Assembly: GCA_035391225.1 (NCBI GenBank)
Contig: DAOPKN010000023.1
Location: 1-35,915, forward strand
Length of the DNA stretch: 35,915 nucleotides
Reading direction: 5' to 3'
Origin: DAOPKN01 sp035391225
GTDB lineage: Bacteria; Thermotogota; Thermotogae; MWEM01
Below the pieces are notes generated by a model. That model ran no database searches and was not told the DNA's origin. It saw nothing but the letters and a program-made list of their open reading frames with translations. Made by a program: the position numbers and the translations under genes. Shown here one piece after another: positions 16,591 through 24,446 of this stretch (position 1 is its first letter; every line of letters starts with the position of its first letter).

Positions 16591-17514
16591 ATGCTTATTG
16601 CACTTGTTGTCATTGCAGTATTCGTCATCGTTCTCGCGGCTACCGGTATACGTTTGGTACGTCCTTTCCAGAAAGGGTTGATCGAGCGCCTGGGGAAGTA
16701 CCATCGTACGGCCGACGCGGGATTGCACTTCTTGATCCCATTCTTCGAACGTATGACCATGATCGACATGCGCGAGCAGGTAATCGACGTTCCACCCCAG
16801 GAAGTGATCACCAAGGATAACGTCGTGGTTGCCGTGGATGCCATCATCTACTACATGGTCACCGACGTGTACATGGTGATTTACAACGTGTCCAGTTTCC
16901 AAATCGCGGCAGTGAAGCTGGCGCAAACCAACCTGCGTAACGTGATCGGTGAGCTGGAACTGGACCAGACGCTCACCTCCCGTGAGATGATCAACGCCAA
17001 GCTCCGCGAAGTGCTGGACGATGCTACGGACAAGTGGGGTGTAAAGGTGTCAAGGGTGGAAATCAAGAAAATCGACCCCCCGCAGGACATCATGGACGCC
17101 ATGAGCCGCCAGATGAAAGCCGAACGCATGAAGCGTGCCAACATCCTGGAAGCGGAGGGTCTCAAGCAATCCGAGATCCTCAAAGCCGAAGGAAGTCGCC
17201 AGGCAAGGATCTTGGAGGCCGAGGGGCAATCGGAGGCAATCAAGGTCGTGGCGCAGGCCCAGAAGTTCAAACTGCAGACCGAGGCGGAAGGACAGGCGAA
17301 AGCCATCCTGGAAGTGTTCAACGCCATCCACGATGGGCAGGCCACGCAAGACGTCATCGCGATCCGTTACCTGGAGGCGTTGAAGGAAGTGGCCAACGGC
17401 AAGTCCACCAAGATCTTCTTGCCCATGGAAACGTCCGCGATCCTCGGAAGCTTGGGTGCCATCGGTGACTTGTTCAACAAGAACCAGCCCTCCCCGGGGG
17501 GTAGCGGGGAATAA
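16591..17514 (+). CDS. Slipin / stomatin-like SPFH-domain protein
   Basis: A 307-residue prokaryotic slipin. A single N-terminal hydrophobic segment (about residues 1-20) is followed by the band-7 domain with VRPFQKGLIERLGKY, IDVPPQEVITKDNV, VDAIIYYMV, LAQTNLRNVIGELELDQTL and WGVKVSRVEIKKIDPP. A long Ala/Glu-rich helix (about 170-255) then carries the repeated EAEGxxQ-type pattern typical of SPFH coiled coils that drive oligomer assembly. ATG 16591 has AAGGAGG 6 bases before it; an overlapping longer frame to the left lies inside nfeD and is not used. It makes a conserved pair with the NfeD gene, probably organising the membrane. No terminator is seen after the stop. Confidence 0.95.
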   Translation: MLIALVVIAVFVIVLAATGIRLVRPFQKGLIERLGKYHRTADAGLHFLIPFFERMTMIDMREQVIDVPPQEVITKDNVVVAVDAIIYYMVTDVYMVIYNVSSFQIAAVKLAQTNLRNVIGELELDQTLTSREMINAKLREVLDDATDKWGVKVSRVEIKKIDPPQDIMDAMSRQMKAERMKRANILEAEGLKQSEILKAEGSRQARILEAEGQSEAIKVVAQAQKFKLQTEAEGQAKAILEVFNAIHDGQATQDVIAIRYLEALKEVANGKSTKIFLPMETSAILGSLGAIGDLFNKNQPSPGGSGE

Positions 17515-17535
17515 TCCCGGCTAAGTTTCGTCACG

Positions 17536-17560
17536 TATTATACCCCAAGGGGGTATAATA
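17536..17560 (+). promoter_or_regulatory. Perfect palindrome over the -10: candidate CsoR-family operator
   Basis: TATTATACCCC (17536-17546), spacer AAG, GGGGTATAATA (17550-17560) form an uninterrupted 11-bp inverted repeat. The right arm contains the -10 TATAAT (17554-17559), 27 bp before the glutaredoxin-like gene; no good -35 is visible. The 15-bp core TACCCCAAGGGGGTA matches the layout of operators bound by CsoR/CstR/FrmR repressors (as I recall, TACCCTACGGGGGTA for Bacillus CsoR). A repressor bound here would cover the -10. Confidence 0.7.
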
Positions 17561-17586
17561 GCTCAGTGCATTCAAGGAGGAAAACA

Positions 17587-18249
17587 ATGGCTTTACTCAA
17601 AGAGAAAGACAAGGCATTTATTCGCGACAAGTTCGAGAAAGAATTGGAAAACCCGGTGAAAGTTGTGGTCTTCCTTTCCAAGGACGAGAAACTGTGTCAT
17701 TACTGCAACCTCACCAAGGAAATCCTGGACGAAGTGGCCCATCTCTCCGGTGGGAAAGTACTCGTGGAAGTGCACGATTTCGACAACGAAAAGGAGCTGG
17801 CGGCTTCTTACCACGTTGAGCGGGTTCCTGGTTTCGTGCTCATAGATTCCAAGGGGAAGGACAACGGCATCCTGTTCTCCGGGGCCCCCCTGGGCCATGA
17901 ATTTGCCACCTTGCTCGAGGAGCTGGTACTTGTTTCCGCGAATGGAAATCCCCCGCTGAAGGCCAGCACAATCGAGAAACTCCAGCAGGTGGACAAGCCG
18001 GTTAAGATCCAGGTTTTCGTGACTCCTTCCTGCCCCTACTGCCCGGGTGCCGTGATCATGGGACATTACTTCGCTATGGTAAACCCCTTGATCCAATCCG
18101 AAATGGTGGAGGCCACGGAGTTCGAGGAACTTTCCCGGCGCTTCCAGGTTAGTTCGGTTCCCAAGATCGTGATTAACGAGGGAAAGGCAGAATTCGTGGG
18201 CGCTCTCCCCGAGGAGCAGTACCTGGGCTACGTGTTGCAGGGAATGTAA
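17587..18249 (+). CDS. Glutaredoxin-like protein disulfide oxidoreductase with two thioredoxin folds
   Basis: A 220-residue cytoplasmic protein of the PDO type, which reduces or exchanges disulfides. Two thioredoxin-fold units are present. The N-terminal unit has a CHYC active site (Cys37, Cys40) and a cis-Pro at Pro81 (RVPG). The C-terminal unit has the classical CPYC (Cys149, Cys152) and a cis-Pro in SVPK. The CHYC first site is within the variation known for this family. ATG 17587 is chosen for AAGGAGG 6 bases upstream. Thioredoxin reductase follows 18 bp later, the same pairing I recall from Thermotoga, so it is probably the electron acceptor of that enzyme. Expression is likely controlled by the palindrome at 17536. 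Confidence 0.93.
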   Translation: MALLKEKDKAFIRDKFEKELENPVKVVVFLSKDEKLCHYCNLTKEILDEVAHLSGGKVLVEVHDFDNEKELAASYHVERVPGFVLIDSKGKDNGILFSGAPLGHEFATLLEELVLVSANGNPPLKASTIEKLQQVDKPVKIQVFVTPSCPYCPGAVIMGHYFAMVNPLIQSEMVEATEFEELSRRFQVSSVPKIVINEGKAEFVGALPEEQYLGYVLQGM

Positions 18250-18267
18250 GAAAGGAAGGCAGCAGGC

Positions 18268-19233
18268 ATGGTCTTCTTTGATACCGGGGATGCCTTCAAG
18301 GCTCCCCCAAGTTTGGACACATCCTACGATATGATCATTATCGGCGGAGGCGCGGCTGGTTTGACGGCCGCGCTTTACGCTGCACGTGGATCGCTCAAGG
18401 TTTTGGTGGTGGAAAAGGCCGTGGAAGGTGGCCAGATGGTGTTAACCCAGGAAGTGGAGAACTACCCGGGTTTCCTACACATCAGCGGGGATGAGCTCGC
18501 GGACAAGATGCGGGAGCATGCAACACACTTCGGAGCCACCATTGCCAATGCCGAAGTTTTGGACGTGCAACTGTCTTCGGAACACAAGCGCGTGGTGTTG
18601 GATACTGGCCAAACCGTGGAATCCAAGGTGCTAGTGATCGCCACGGGTGCGGGGCACCGCCATCTGAACGTTCCCGGGGAAAGGGAGTTCGAGGGGCGGG
18701 GCGTATCGTATTGTGCCATTTGCGATGGAACCTTTTTCCGCGACAAGGATGTTGCGGTCATTGGTGGAGGCAATTCCGCCATTGACGAAGGGTTGTACCT
18801 CGCCAAGCTGGCGAAAAGCGTGAAGGTTGTGCACCGGCGAAACAGCCTGCGCGCGGAAAAGATACTGGCGCAACGTGCATTCCAAAACCCCAAGATGGAC
18901 TTCGTGTGGAACAGCGTGGTGAAACAGATCAAGGGAAGCGAACAGGTGTCTTCGCTTCTGCTGGAAAACACGCAAACCCACGAAACATCGGAATTGAGCG
19001 TAGATGGGGTATTCATCTACATCGGCATTGTTCCCCACACGCAGCTCTTCCGCAATTTCCTGCAAACCGACGAGAGCGGTTTCATCGTCACCCAGTGCGG
19101 AACATTGGAAACATCCGTTCCCGGTGTTTTCGCTGCGGGCGACGTGGTGCAAAAGGAACTACGGCAAATCGTGAACGCGGCAGCGGACGGAGCACTTGCA
19201 GCTACCATGGCCATTCGGAAGTACTTTGAATAG
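18268..19233 (+). CDS. trxB: Thioredoxin reductase
   Basis: A 321-residue flavoprotein that passes electrons from NAD(P)H through FAD to a redox-active disulfide. The FAD-binding motif GGGAAGLTAALYAARG lies at about residue 25. The active site CAIC is at Cys149/Cys152 followed by DG. The nucleotide motif GGGNSAIDEG at about 169 is followed by HRRNSLRAEK, which favours NADPH. A C-terminal FAD motif reads GVFAAGDV. The short N-terminal extension before DTSYDMIIIGGG is ordinary. GGAAGG precedes ATG 18268. It is the second gene of the operon with the glutaredoxin-like protein and ends at a bidirectional terminator. Confidence 0.95.
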   Translation: MVFFDTGDAFKAPPSLDTSYDMIIIGGGAAGLTAALYAARGSLKVLVVEKAVEGGQMVLTQEVENYPGFLHISGDELADKMREHATHFGATIANAEVLDVQLSSEHKRVVLDTGQTVESKVLVIATGAGHRHLNVPGEREFEGRGVSYCAICDGTFFRDKDVAVIGGGNSAIDEGLYLAKLAKSVKVVHRRNSLRAEKILAQRAFQNPKMDFVWNSVVKQIKGSEQVSSLLLENTQTHETSELSVDGVFIYIGIVPHTQLFRNFLQTDESGFIVTQCGTLETSVPGVFAAGDVVQKELRQIVNAAADGALAATMAIRKYFE

Positions 19234-19255
19234 AACCAAGTTGTTTCACCCATGG

Positions 19256-19284
19256 AAAAACCCCGGGAAACCCGGGGTTTTTTT
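19256..19284. terminator. Bidirectional Rho-independent terminator
   Basis: CCCCGGG (19261-19267), loop AAA, CCCGGGG (19271-19277) with an A run on the left (19256-19260) and a T run on the right (19278-19284). It can stop both trxB from the left and the barrel gene from the right. Confidence 0.9.
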
Positions 19285-19303
19285 ATGGCAGAAAAAAATA
19301 CTC

Positions 19304-19909
19304 TTAGAATCGCAGGGTAATACCCAATTCGATGGGAACGGACTGGATGGAAAAGGAACCTTTCTCTCCATCTCCAAAGTTCACGTTGTAGTTGCGCAAT
19401 TCGTACCCGGCCCCCACGTTTATGGTAAAGCCGCCCATTTGATACCCCAGACCAAACTTGGCTTTCACGAGGAAGCCGAAATCTTTCAGCCGGGTGAAAT
19501 CGAAGAACGAAATTCCTCCCAGCAGGTCCGCTCGGAGGACCACCGGTTGGAGCGGGTAGGAGTAACTCACTCCCATCAGTCCGTCAAAGAAGTATTTCAA
19601 CGTGGTGGAAGAAGCCCCCGCGGTGTCCAGGTTCACGATTTGCAAACCAGATGCACCCATCGGAATGGCACCACCCACGCCGGCTCCAATGGAGAAACCA
19701 TCGGCGATCTCGTAGTCCACCAGGAAACCCACATCGATCAGGCTGATTTTCATCCCGTCGGTGTAGCCGGAGGTGAAAATCGAGGTGGCATCCGGAGTGG
19801 CCGTGGTTTTCAATCCCAAGCCGTATCCAACGAAAATATTGGTTCCCACTTGCGAAAAAGCAATCACAAAACAGCTTACAAGAAGCGATAACAAGATAAC
19901 CTTCTTCAT
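19304..19909 (-). CDS. Small outer-membrane beta-barrel protein, unassigned
   Basis: A 201-residue exported protein. ATG 19909 starts a clear Sec signal (MKKVILLSLLVSCFVIAFSQ, cleavage near residue 19). The remainder alternates Gly/aromatic-rich strands (VGYGLGLK, IDVGFLVDYEIADG, FSIGAGVGGAIP, FGLGYQMGGFTINVGAGYELRN) and ends in LGITLRF, where the terminal Phe is a typical barrel-assembly signal. About eight to ten strands would fit. Function is unknown; porin-like or structural roles are possible. It has a strong promoter (19960-19989) and the shared terminator, so it is a monocistronic gene. The G-rich Shine-Dalgarno region (a run of seven G) is unusual. Confidence 0.8.
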   Translation of the reverse strand: MKKVILLSLLVSCFVIAFSQVGTNIFVGYGLGLKTTATPDATSIFTSGYTDGMKISLIDVGFLVDYEIADGFSIGAGVGGAIPMGASGLQIVNLDTAGASSTTLKYFFDGLMGVSYSYPLQPVVLRADLLGGISFFDFTRLKDFGFLVKAKFGLGYQMGGFTINVGAGYELRNYNVNFGDGEKGSFSIQSVPIELGITLRF

Positions 19910-19959
19910 AGGTAACCCCCCCAAAAAATTTTCTCACATACAAAAAAGAATCTGGCTCA

Positions 19960-19989
19960 ATTATACTCCAAAAAGGGTGCTCGTTGCAA
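19960..19989 (-). promoter_or_regulatory. Sigma70-type promoter of the barrel gene
   Basis: Minus-strand TTGCAA (19984-19989) and TATAAT (19960-19965) are separated by 18 bp, about 50 bp upstream of the start codon. The -10 is a perfect consensus. Confidence 0.75.
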
Positions 19990-20011
19990 ACATGCCCATT
20001 TTTTGGTGCAC

Positions 20012-20377
20012 TTACTCTTCGTCGTTTTCGCTTTCCCAGGCTTCGGCGACGGCTTGCAGTTCTTCCTCGGAATCCAGCTCACTCAGTACCGCGTTACCTT
20101 CTTCATCGTCCTCTTTCAGGAAAATAAAGAGCGAAACGCTACCTTCTTCCTTGTCTTCGTCATCCTCTTCATAGGGAAACACTTCGTCGCCCTTTACTTC
20201 CACCCTTTGTGCGATCCAGTAGGTTTTTCCTTCTTTTTCCACCTCGTCCAGGTACTCGAAGTGGAACTCGTTTCCCTCTTCGTCGGTAAGGCTGAAAACG
20301 GTTGCTTCCATCCATTCCTCTTCGTGGTTATCGACCTCCGGATTCATGTTGTCCGGGCCGGGTTTGATGTCGTCCAT
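20012..20377 (-). CDS. DUF1292-family acidic protein
   Basis: A 121-residue, very acidic cytoplasmic protein. ATG 20377 is preferred over the ATG two codons earlier because AAGGAG is then 7 bases away. The central domain (about residues 25-75) has the DUF1292 pattern: VFSLTDEEGNEFHFEYLDEVE, then YWIAQRVE and VSLFIFL after an Asp/Glu-rich loop. The C-terminus is also Asp/Glu-rich. DUF1292 proteins are widespread in Bacillota and their role is unresolved. The gene starts 12 bp after oppF and is almost certainly cotranscribed with the oligopeptide importer. No terminator is visible after it before the barrel promoter. Confidence 0.8.
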   Translation of the reverse strand: MDDIKPGPDNMNPEVDNHEEEWMEATVFSLTDEEGNEFHFEYLDEVEKEGKTYWIAQRVEVKGDEVFPYEEDDEDKEEGSVSLFIFLKEDDEEGNAVLSELDSEEELQAVAEAWESENDEE

Positions 20378-20389
20378 GTGCATTCTCCT

Positions 20390-21388
20390 TTATTTCGCAA
20401 AATGGCAGGCAACGAAATGCCCGCTCTTCTTTTCCTCGAAAACGGGTTCTTCTTTTGAGCAGATGTCCTTGGCGACCGGGCAGCGCGTGTGGAAACGGCA
20501 GCCGGATGGCGGGTTGATCGGGCTGGGAACATCGCCTTGCAAGATGGTGCGATTTTTCTTGTGCGTGGGATCGGGGATGGGAATGGCAGAAATCAACGCC
20601 TGGGTGTAGGGATGCATGGGGTTGTCAAACAGCGAAAGCTTGTCGGTCATTTCCACGATCTTCCCCAGGTACATCACGGCGATGCGGTCACTGATGTGTT
20701 TCACCACCGCAAGGTCGTGGGCGATGAACACGTACGTCAGCCCCATGTCGCGTTGCAGGTTTTTCAGCAGGTTGATCACCTGGGCTTGGATGGATACGTC
20801 CAAAGCGGAAACTGCCTCGTCGCACACCACCACTCGGGGTTCCACGGCAAGAGCACGGGCAATCCCAATGCGCTGCCTCTGGCCCCCGGAGAATTCATGC
20901 GGGAAGCGGTAGATGTGATCCACCGAAAGTCCCACCTTTTGCATGAGTTCTTCCACGCGTTGCTCGACTTCAACACCGCGCGCCAGCTTGTGCGTCTTGA
21001 TACCCTCGGCAATGATGTTTTTCACGCGCATCCTGGGGTTGAGCGAACTGTACGGATCCTGGAAAATCATCTGGATCTCTTTTCGCAGCGCGCGCAGTTC
21101 CGACCCCTTGAGCTTGAAAATGTCTTTGCCTTCCATGTCGGCAGAACCACCCGTTGCATCGTGCAAACGAAGCAGGGTCATCCCCGCGGTTGTCTTCCCG
21201 CAACCAGACTCGCCCACCAGTCCAAAGGTTTCCCCTTCGAACACGTGGAAGTTGATGTGGTCCACTGCTTGCACCCAGGCCACGATGCGTTTGAAAACAC
21301 CCGCACGGATGGGGAAGTATTTCACCATGTCCTTGACTTCCAGGATCACTTTTCTTTCTTTGCTTTTCTGCAGGTTCGGTCCGCTCAT
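20390..21388 (-). CDS. oppF: Oligopeptide ABC importer ATPase (OppF type)
   Basis: A 332-residue ATPase that forms a heterodimer with OppD on the cytoplasmic face. Walker A GESGCGKTT (about residues 59-67), Q-loop IFQDPYSSLNP, signature FSGGQRQRIGIARAL, Walker B VVVCDEAVSALD and switch HDL are intact. The C-terminal oligopeptide/dipeptide extension has the Cys cluster (GCRFHTRCPVAKDIC and a final Cys) known to hold a 4Fe-4S cluster in some family members. It overlaps oppD by 4 bp. The ALD context after Walker B (EAVSALD instead of EPTSALD) is the usual OppF variant. Confidence 0.95.
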   Translation of the reverse strand: MSGPNLQKSKERKVILEVKDMVKYFPIRAGVFKRIVAWVQAVDHINFHVFEGETFGLVGESGCGKTTAGMTLLRLHDATGGSADMEGKDIFKLKGSELRALRKEIQMIFQDPYSSLNPRMRVKNIIAEGIKTHKLARGVEVEQRVEELMQKVGLSVDHIYRFPHEFSGGQRQRIGIARALAVEPRVVVCDEAVSALDVSIQAQVINLLKNLQRDMGLTYVFIAHDLAVVKHISDRIAVMYLGKIVEMTDKLSLFDNPMHPYTQALISAIPIPDPTHKKNRTILQGDVPSPINPPSGCRFHTRCPVAKDICSKEEPVFEEKKSGHFVACHFAK

Positions 21389-22398
21389 CTGGACCCACCT
21401 TCTTTCTTCCGTTTTTCCGCTTCCAACTTATCGATGAAGTAGCAACGCACGAAATGGCCGCCTTCCTCTTCGACCAATGCAGGTTCTTCGGTCCGGCACT
21501 TCTCTTCCGCAAAGGGGCAACGCGTGTTGAACTTGCACCCCGGGGGGAAGTGGAGCGGATCGGGAACCACACCGGGGATGTTGTACAGGGATTGCTGCTG
21601 CAAATCCAGCCGAGGAATCGCGTTGAGAAGTCCCCACGTGTACGGGTGCTTGGGGTTCTTGAAAAGCGTTTTCACTTCGGCGTACTCCACCACTTTGCCC
21701 GCGTACATCACAACGACTCGGTCGGAAATTTCGGCGATGACCCCCAGGTCATGGGTGATCATGATGATGGCCATACCAAATTCTTTCTGAAGATCAAGCA
21801 TCAACTCGAGGATCTGCGCTTGAATGGTCACGTCCAGAGCGGTGGTTGGCTCGTCGGCGATCAGCAATTTGGGATTGCACGAGAGCGCCATGGCTATCAT
21901 GGCACGCTGCCGCATACCACCCGACAATTCGTGGGGGTATTCGTGGACTCGTTTTTCCGGTTCTGGAATCCCCACCTTCCGAAGCATTTGAACAGCCAAG
22001 TTCAAGGCTTCTTCTTTTCCTTTTTTCTGGTGCAGGATGATTGCCTCGGAGATCTGGTCTCCAATGGTGTACACGGGATTGAGCGCGGTCATTGGTTCCT
22101 GGAAAATCATCGCGATGTCATTTCCCCGGATCTTGCGCATGTTCGCTTCCGAAAGGCTCAGCAGCTCCTTTCCGTCGAACTTGATGGAGCCATCCTTGAT
22201 TTCTCCCTTTTCATCCAAGAGGCGCATGATGGAAAGGGCGTTCACGCTCTTGCCGCAGCCGCTCTCTCCAACAATCCCAAGAGTTTCCCCGGGAAACACA
22301 AGGTAATCGACCCCATCAACGGCTTTCACAATGCCGTCTTCGGTGTTGAAATACGTTTTCAGGTTATTTACTTCTAAAAGGGGAGTGTTTTTTGACAT
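21385..22398 (-). CDS. oppD: Oligopeptide ABC importer ATPase (OppD type)
   Basis: A 337-residue partner of OppF. Walker A GESGCGKSV (about residues 44-52), Q-loop IFQEPMTALNPVY, signature LSGGMRQRAMIAMAL, Walker B LLIADEPTTALD and the switch THDLGVIAEI are present. The C-terminal oligopeptide extension has Cys residues in PGCKFNTRCPFAEEKC and a later RCYF, again the probable 4Fe-4S site. Its charged tail overlaps the oppF start. It begins 12 bp after oppC. The substrate range (oligopeptides, dipeptides or oligosaccharides, as in some Thermotogales) cannot be settled from sequence. Confidence 0.95.
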   Translation of the reverse strand: MSKNTPLLEVNNLKTYFNTEDGIVKAVDGVDYLVFPGETLGIVGESGCGKSVNALSIMRLLDEKGEIKDGSIKFDGKELLSLSEANMRKIRGNDIAMIFQEPMTALNPVYTIGDQISEAIILHQKKGKEEALNLAVQMLRKVGIPEPEKRVHEYPHELSGGMRQRAMIAMALSCNPKLLIADEPTTALDVTIQAQILELMLDLQKEFGMAIIMITHDLGVIAEISDRVVVMYAGKVVEYAEVKTLFKNPKHPYTWGLLNAIPRLDLQQQSLYNIPGVVPDPLHFPPGCKFNTRCPFAEEKCRTEEPALVEEEGGHFVRCYFIDKLEAEKRKKEGGSR

Positions 22399-22410
22399 GT
22401 CTTCACCTCA

Positions 22411-23310
22411 TCACACGCGCATTTTTGGGTCAAAGATATCCCGAAGGGCATCTCCCACCAGGTTCCAGGCAAGCACGAACAAAACCATCGCGGTTCCAGG
22501 GTACACGATGGCGAACCAAGAACGATCGAGTTCCATCATGTAATTGCGAGCATAACTCAGGATCGTTCCCCAGTCGGCGTATCCGGGCTCTGCACCCACC
22601 CCGAGGAAGCTCAGGGCTGCGGACGTGATAACGAGGGCCCCCATGCGCATCGAAATCTGGACGATCACCGGGAAAATGGTGTTGGGAAGTAAGTGCTTCA
22701 CGATGATCACGAAATCGTTCACACCCAACGCTTTCCCCGCTAAAACATATTGTTCTTCCTTGGCTTGTAAGATGTTCCCCCGGATCAACCGGGCCACCTG
22801 CATCCAGCCAAAGATAATAAGCGCAATGGTAACCTTGTCCAACCCCTTTCCAAGGATCGTCGTCATGATCATCGCAGCCACGATAAAGGGAATGGACATA
22901 AACATGTCGGTGATACGCATCAGGATTTCATCCAGCCAGCCTCCAAAGTACCCCGCGATGGAACCGATCACGATACCGATTGCGGAAGAAATCAACGATA
23001 CGATCAGGCCGATGCGAAACGCACTGCGGGTACCCCAGATAACGCCGTACCAAACATCGTACTTACCGATGACGCCAAAGCGGTGCGTGGGGCTGGGAGG
23101 AAACGGGGCGCTCTTCCAGATCATGCGCCCATTTTCATCCTTGGCAATGGGCATGCGGAAGGGATTGTCTCGCCCTTCTTCTACCGGGGCAAGGAGGGGA
23201 GCAAAGATGGCGATCGCCACGAAGAAGGAAAGAAGGAAGATCCCCAGCAGGGAAGTGGGGTTGCGGAAAAGCTTACGCAAAACCCTTCGGGTCTCAGTTT
23301 TCATAGCCAT
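22411..23310 (-). CDS. oppC: Oligopeptide ABC importer permease (OppC type)
   Basis: A 299-residue inner-membrane permease. An N-terminal cytoplasmic stretch precedes TM1 (about residues 20-42), a periplasmic segment with the typical HRFG-like PTHRFGVIGKYDVW, then five helices. The coupling-loop motif reads EEQYVLAGKALGVNDFVIIVKHLLPN and the C-terminus LGVGAEPGYADWGTIL, both characteristic of OppC/DppC. Start ATG 23310 has GGGGGGA upstream; an ATG two codons later is possible. It lies between oppB and oppD with short gaps (15 and 12 bp). Confidence 0.94.
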   Translation of the reverse strand: MAMKTETRRVLRKLFRNPTSLLGIFLLSFFVAIAIFAPLLAPVEEGRDNPFRMPIAKDENGRMIWKSAPFPPSPTHRFGVIGKYDVWYGVIWGTRSAFRIGLIVSLISSAIGIVIGSIAGYFGGWLDEILMRITDMFMSIPFIVAAMIMTTILGKGLDKVTIALIIFGWMQVARLIRGNILQAKEEQYVLAGKALGVNDFVIIVKHLLPNTIFPVIVQISMRMGALVITSAALSFLGVGAEPGYADWGTILSYARNYMMELDRSWFAIVYPGTAMVLFVLAWNLVGDALRDIFDPKMRV

Positions 23311-23325
23311 GGTCGATCCCCCTCC

Positions 23326-24360
23326 TCATTTCAACCGGATCCGTGGATCGATCAACGCATAGGAGATGTCCACGACCAGGTTGGCCACGATTAAGATGAA
23401 ACTGAAGAACAACGCCGATCCAATGATGGAGAAATAGTCCAACTGCACCGCGGCATCTGCGGTAAACTTCCCCAATCCCGGTCGCGCGAAAACCGTCTCC
23501 ACGATCACCGTCCCAGCAAACAACTGCACGATCATTCCCCCCGAAACCGTAGCCACGGGAATCATCGCGTTGCGGCGCACGTGCTTGTTGATCACGACTT
23601 TTTCGGGAAGACCCTTTGCCCGCGCCGTGCGAACGTAATCCTTGCGTAGTACTTCCAGCATGGAGGAGCGGGTAATACGCAGGATGAAAGCCCACCAGAG
23701 GTACGAAATGGTGATGATCGGAGCAATAAGGTGGCGGAAAGCATCCACAAAAATGTCAAGACGTCCGTTGATCAGCGAATCGATGGTGGCGAACTTGGTG
23801 ACGGTTCTCCATTCGTCCGAGCGTAGAACCGCCATGGAGCTTTCCGAAAGGTAGCCCGGGGGGAACCACCCCAGGAAACTGTAGAAGACCAACAAAACCA
23901 ACAGCCCGAAAACGTAGTCCGGAAGGGACCACCCGATGATGGCAAAGATCCGAATACCGTGATCCCAGAAGGTGTTGTGCCGGGCCCCGGCAATCACTCC
24001 CAACCAGATCCCCACAACCACAACAGGAATAATGGAATAAATGGCCAATTCAGCCGTGTACGGAAGGCGCGAACCAATGGCCTTGGTGACCGCTGTTCTC
24101 CCCACGTTGGAGTACCCCAGGTCACCTTGGAGAAGGTTCCCCAGCCACTTTCCGTATTGCACGTAGAAGGGTTGGTCCAACCCGTACTTACGAATCAAGC
24201 GTTCCTGGGCATCATTGGAACGTAGAGCTTCGGGACTTTTGATGTATGCACCGATCAACCGCTCGGGCCCCAGCATCCAGATCATCGAGAAGATGATCAT
24301 CGTGATGCCCAAAAGCATGATCGGCAATATGAGTAACCTTCGGATTATGTACGCGGTCAC
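23326..24360 (-). CDS. oppB: Oligopeptide ABC importer permease (OppB type)
   Basis: A 344-residue permease. The N-terminus MTAYIIRRLLILPIMLLGIT leads to TM1. The conserved QYGKWLGNLLQGDLGYS follows at about residues 62-80, and the cytoplasmic coupling helix SMLEVLRKDYVRTARAKGLPEKVV (split: SMLEVLRKDY, VRTARAKG) lies near 245-268. The C-terminal LVVDISYALIDPRIRLK is typical. It is separated from the binding-protein gene by 86 bp that contain a strong hairpin, so its transcript level may be lower than that of the binding protein. Confidence 0.94.
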   Translation of the reverse strand: MTAYIIRRLLILPIMLLGITMIIFSMIWMLGPERLIGAYIKSPEALRSNDAQERLIRKYGLDQPFYVQYGKWLGNLLQGDLGYSNVGRTAVTKAIGSRLPYTAELAIYSIIPVVVVGIWLGVIAGARHNTFWDHGIRIFAIIGWSLPDYVFGLLVLLVFYSFLGWFPPGYLSESSMAVLRSDEWRTVTKFATIDSLINGRLDIFVDAFRHLIAPIITISYLWWAFILRITRSSMLEVLRKDYVRTARAKGLPEKVVINKHVRRNAMIPVATVSGGMIVQLFAGTVIVETVFARPGLGKFTADAAVQLDYFSIIGSALFFSFILIVANLVVDISYALIDPRIRLK

Positions 24361-24389
24361 TTGGCATTCACCTCTTTGTCTATTACCAT

Positions 24390-24418
24390 TTGAGGGCGGG
24401 ATTTGCTCCCGCCCTCAA
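24390..24418 (-). other. Intercistronic hairpin between binding-protein and permease genes
   Basis: A perfect 12-bp stem (24390-24401 with 24407-24418) closes a 5-base loop. On the minus strand no T run follows, so it is not a standard terminator. It is placed to protect the 3' end of the upstream binding-protein mRNA or to cause partial termination. Confidence 0.8.
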
Positions 24419-24446
24419 TGGAAACGTTTCAAGAATCAATCAGAAC

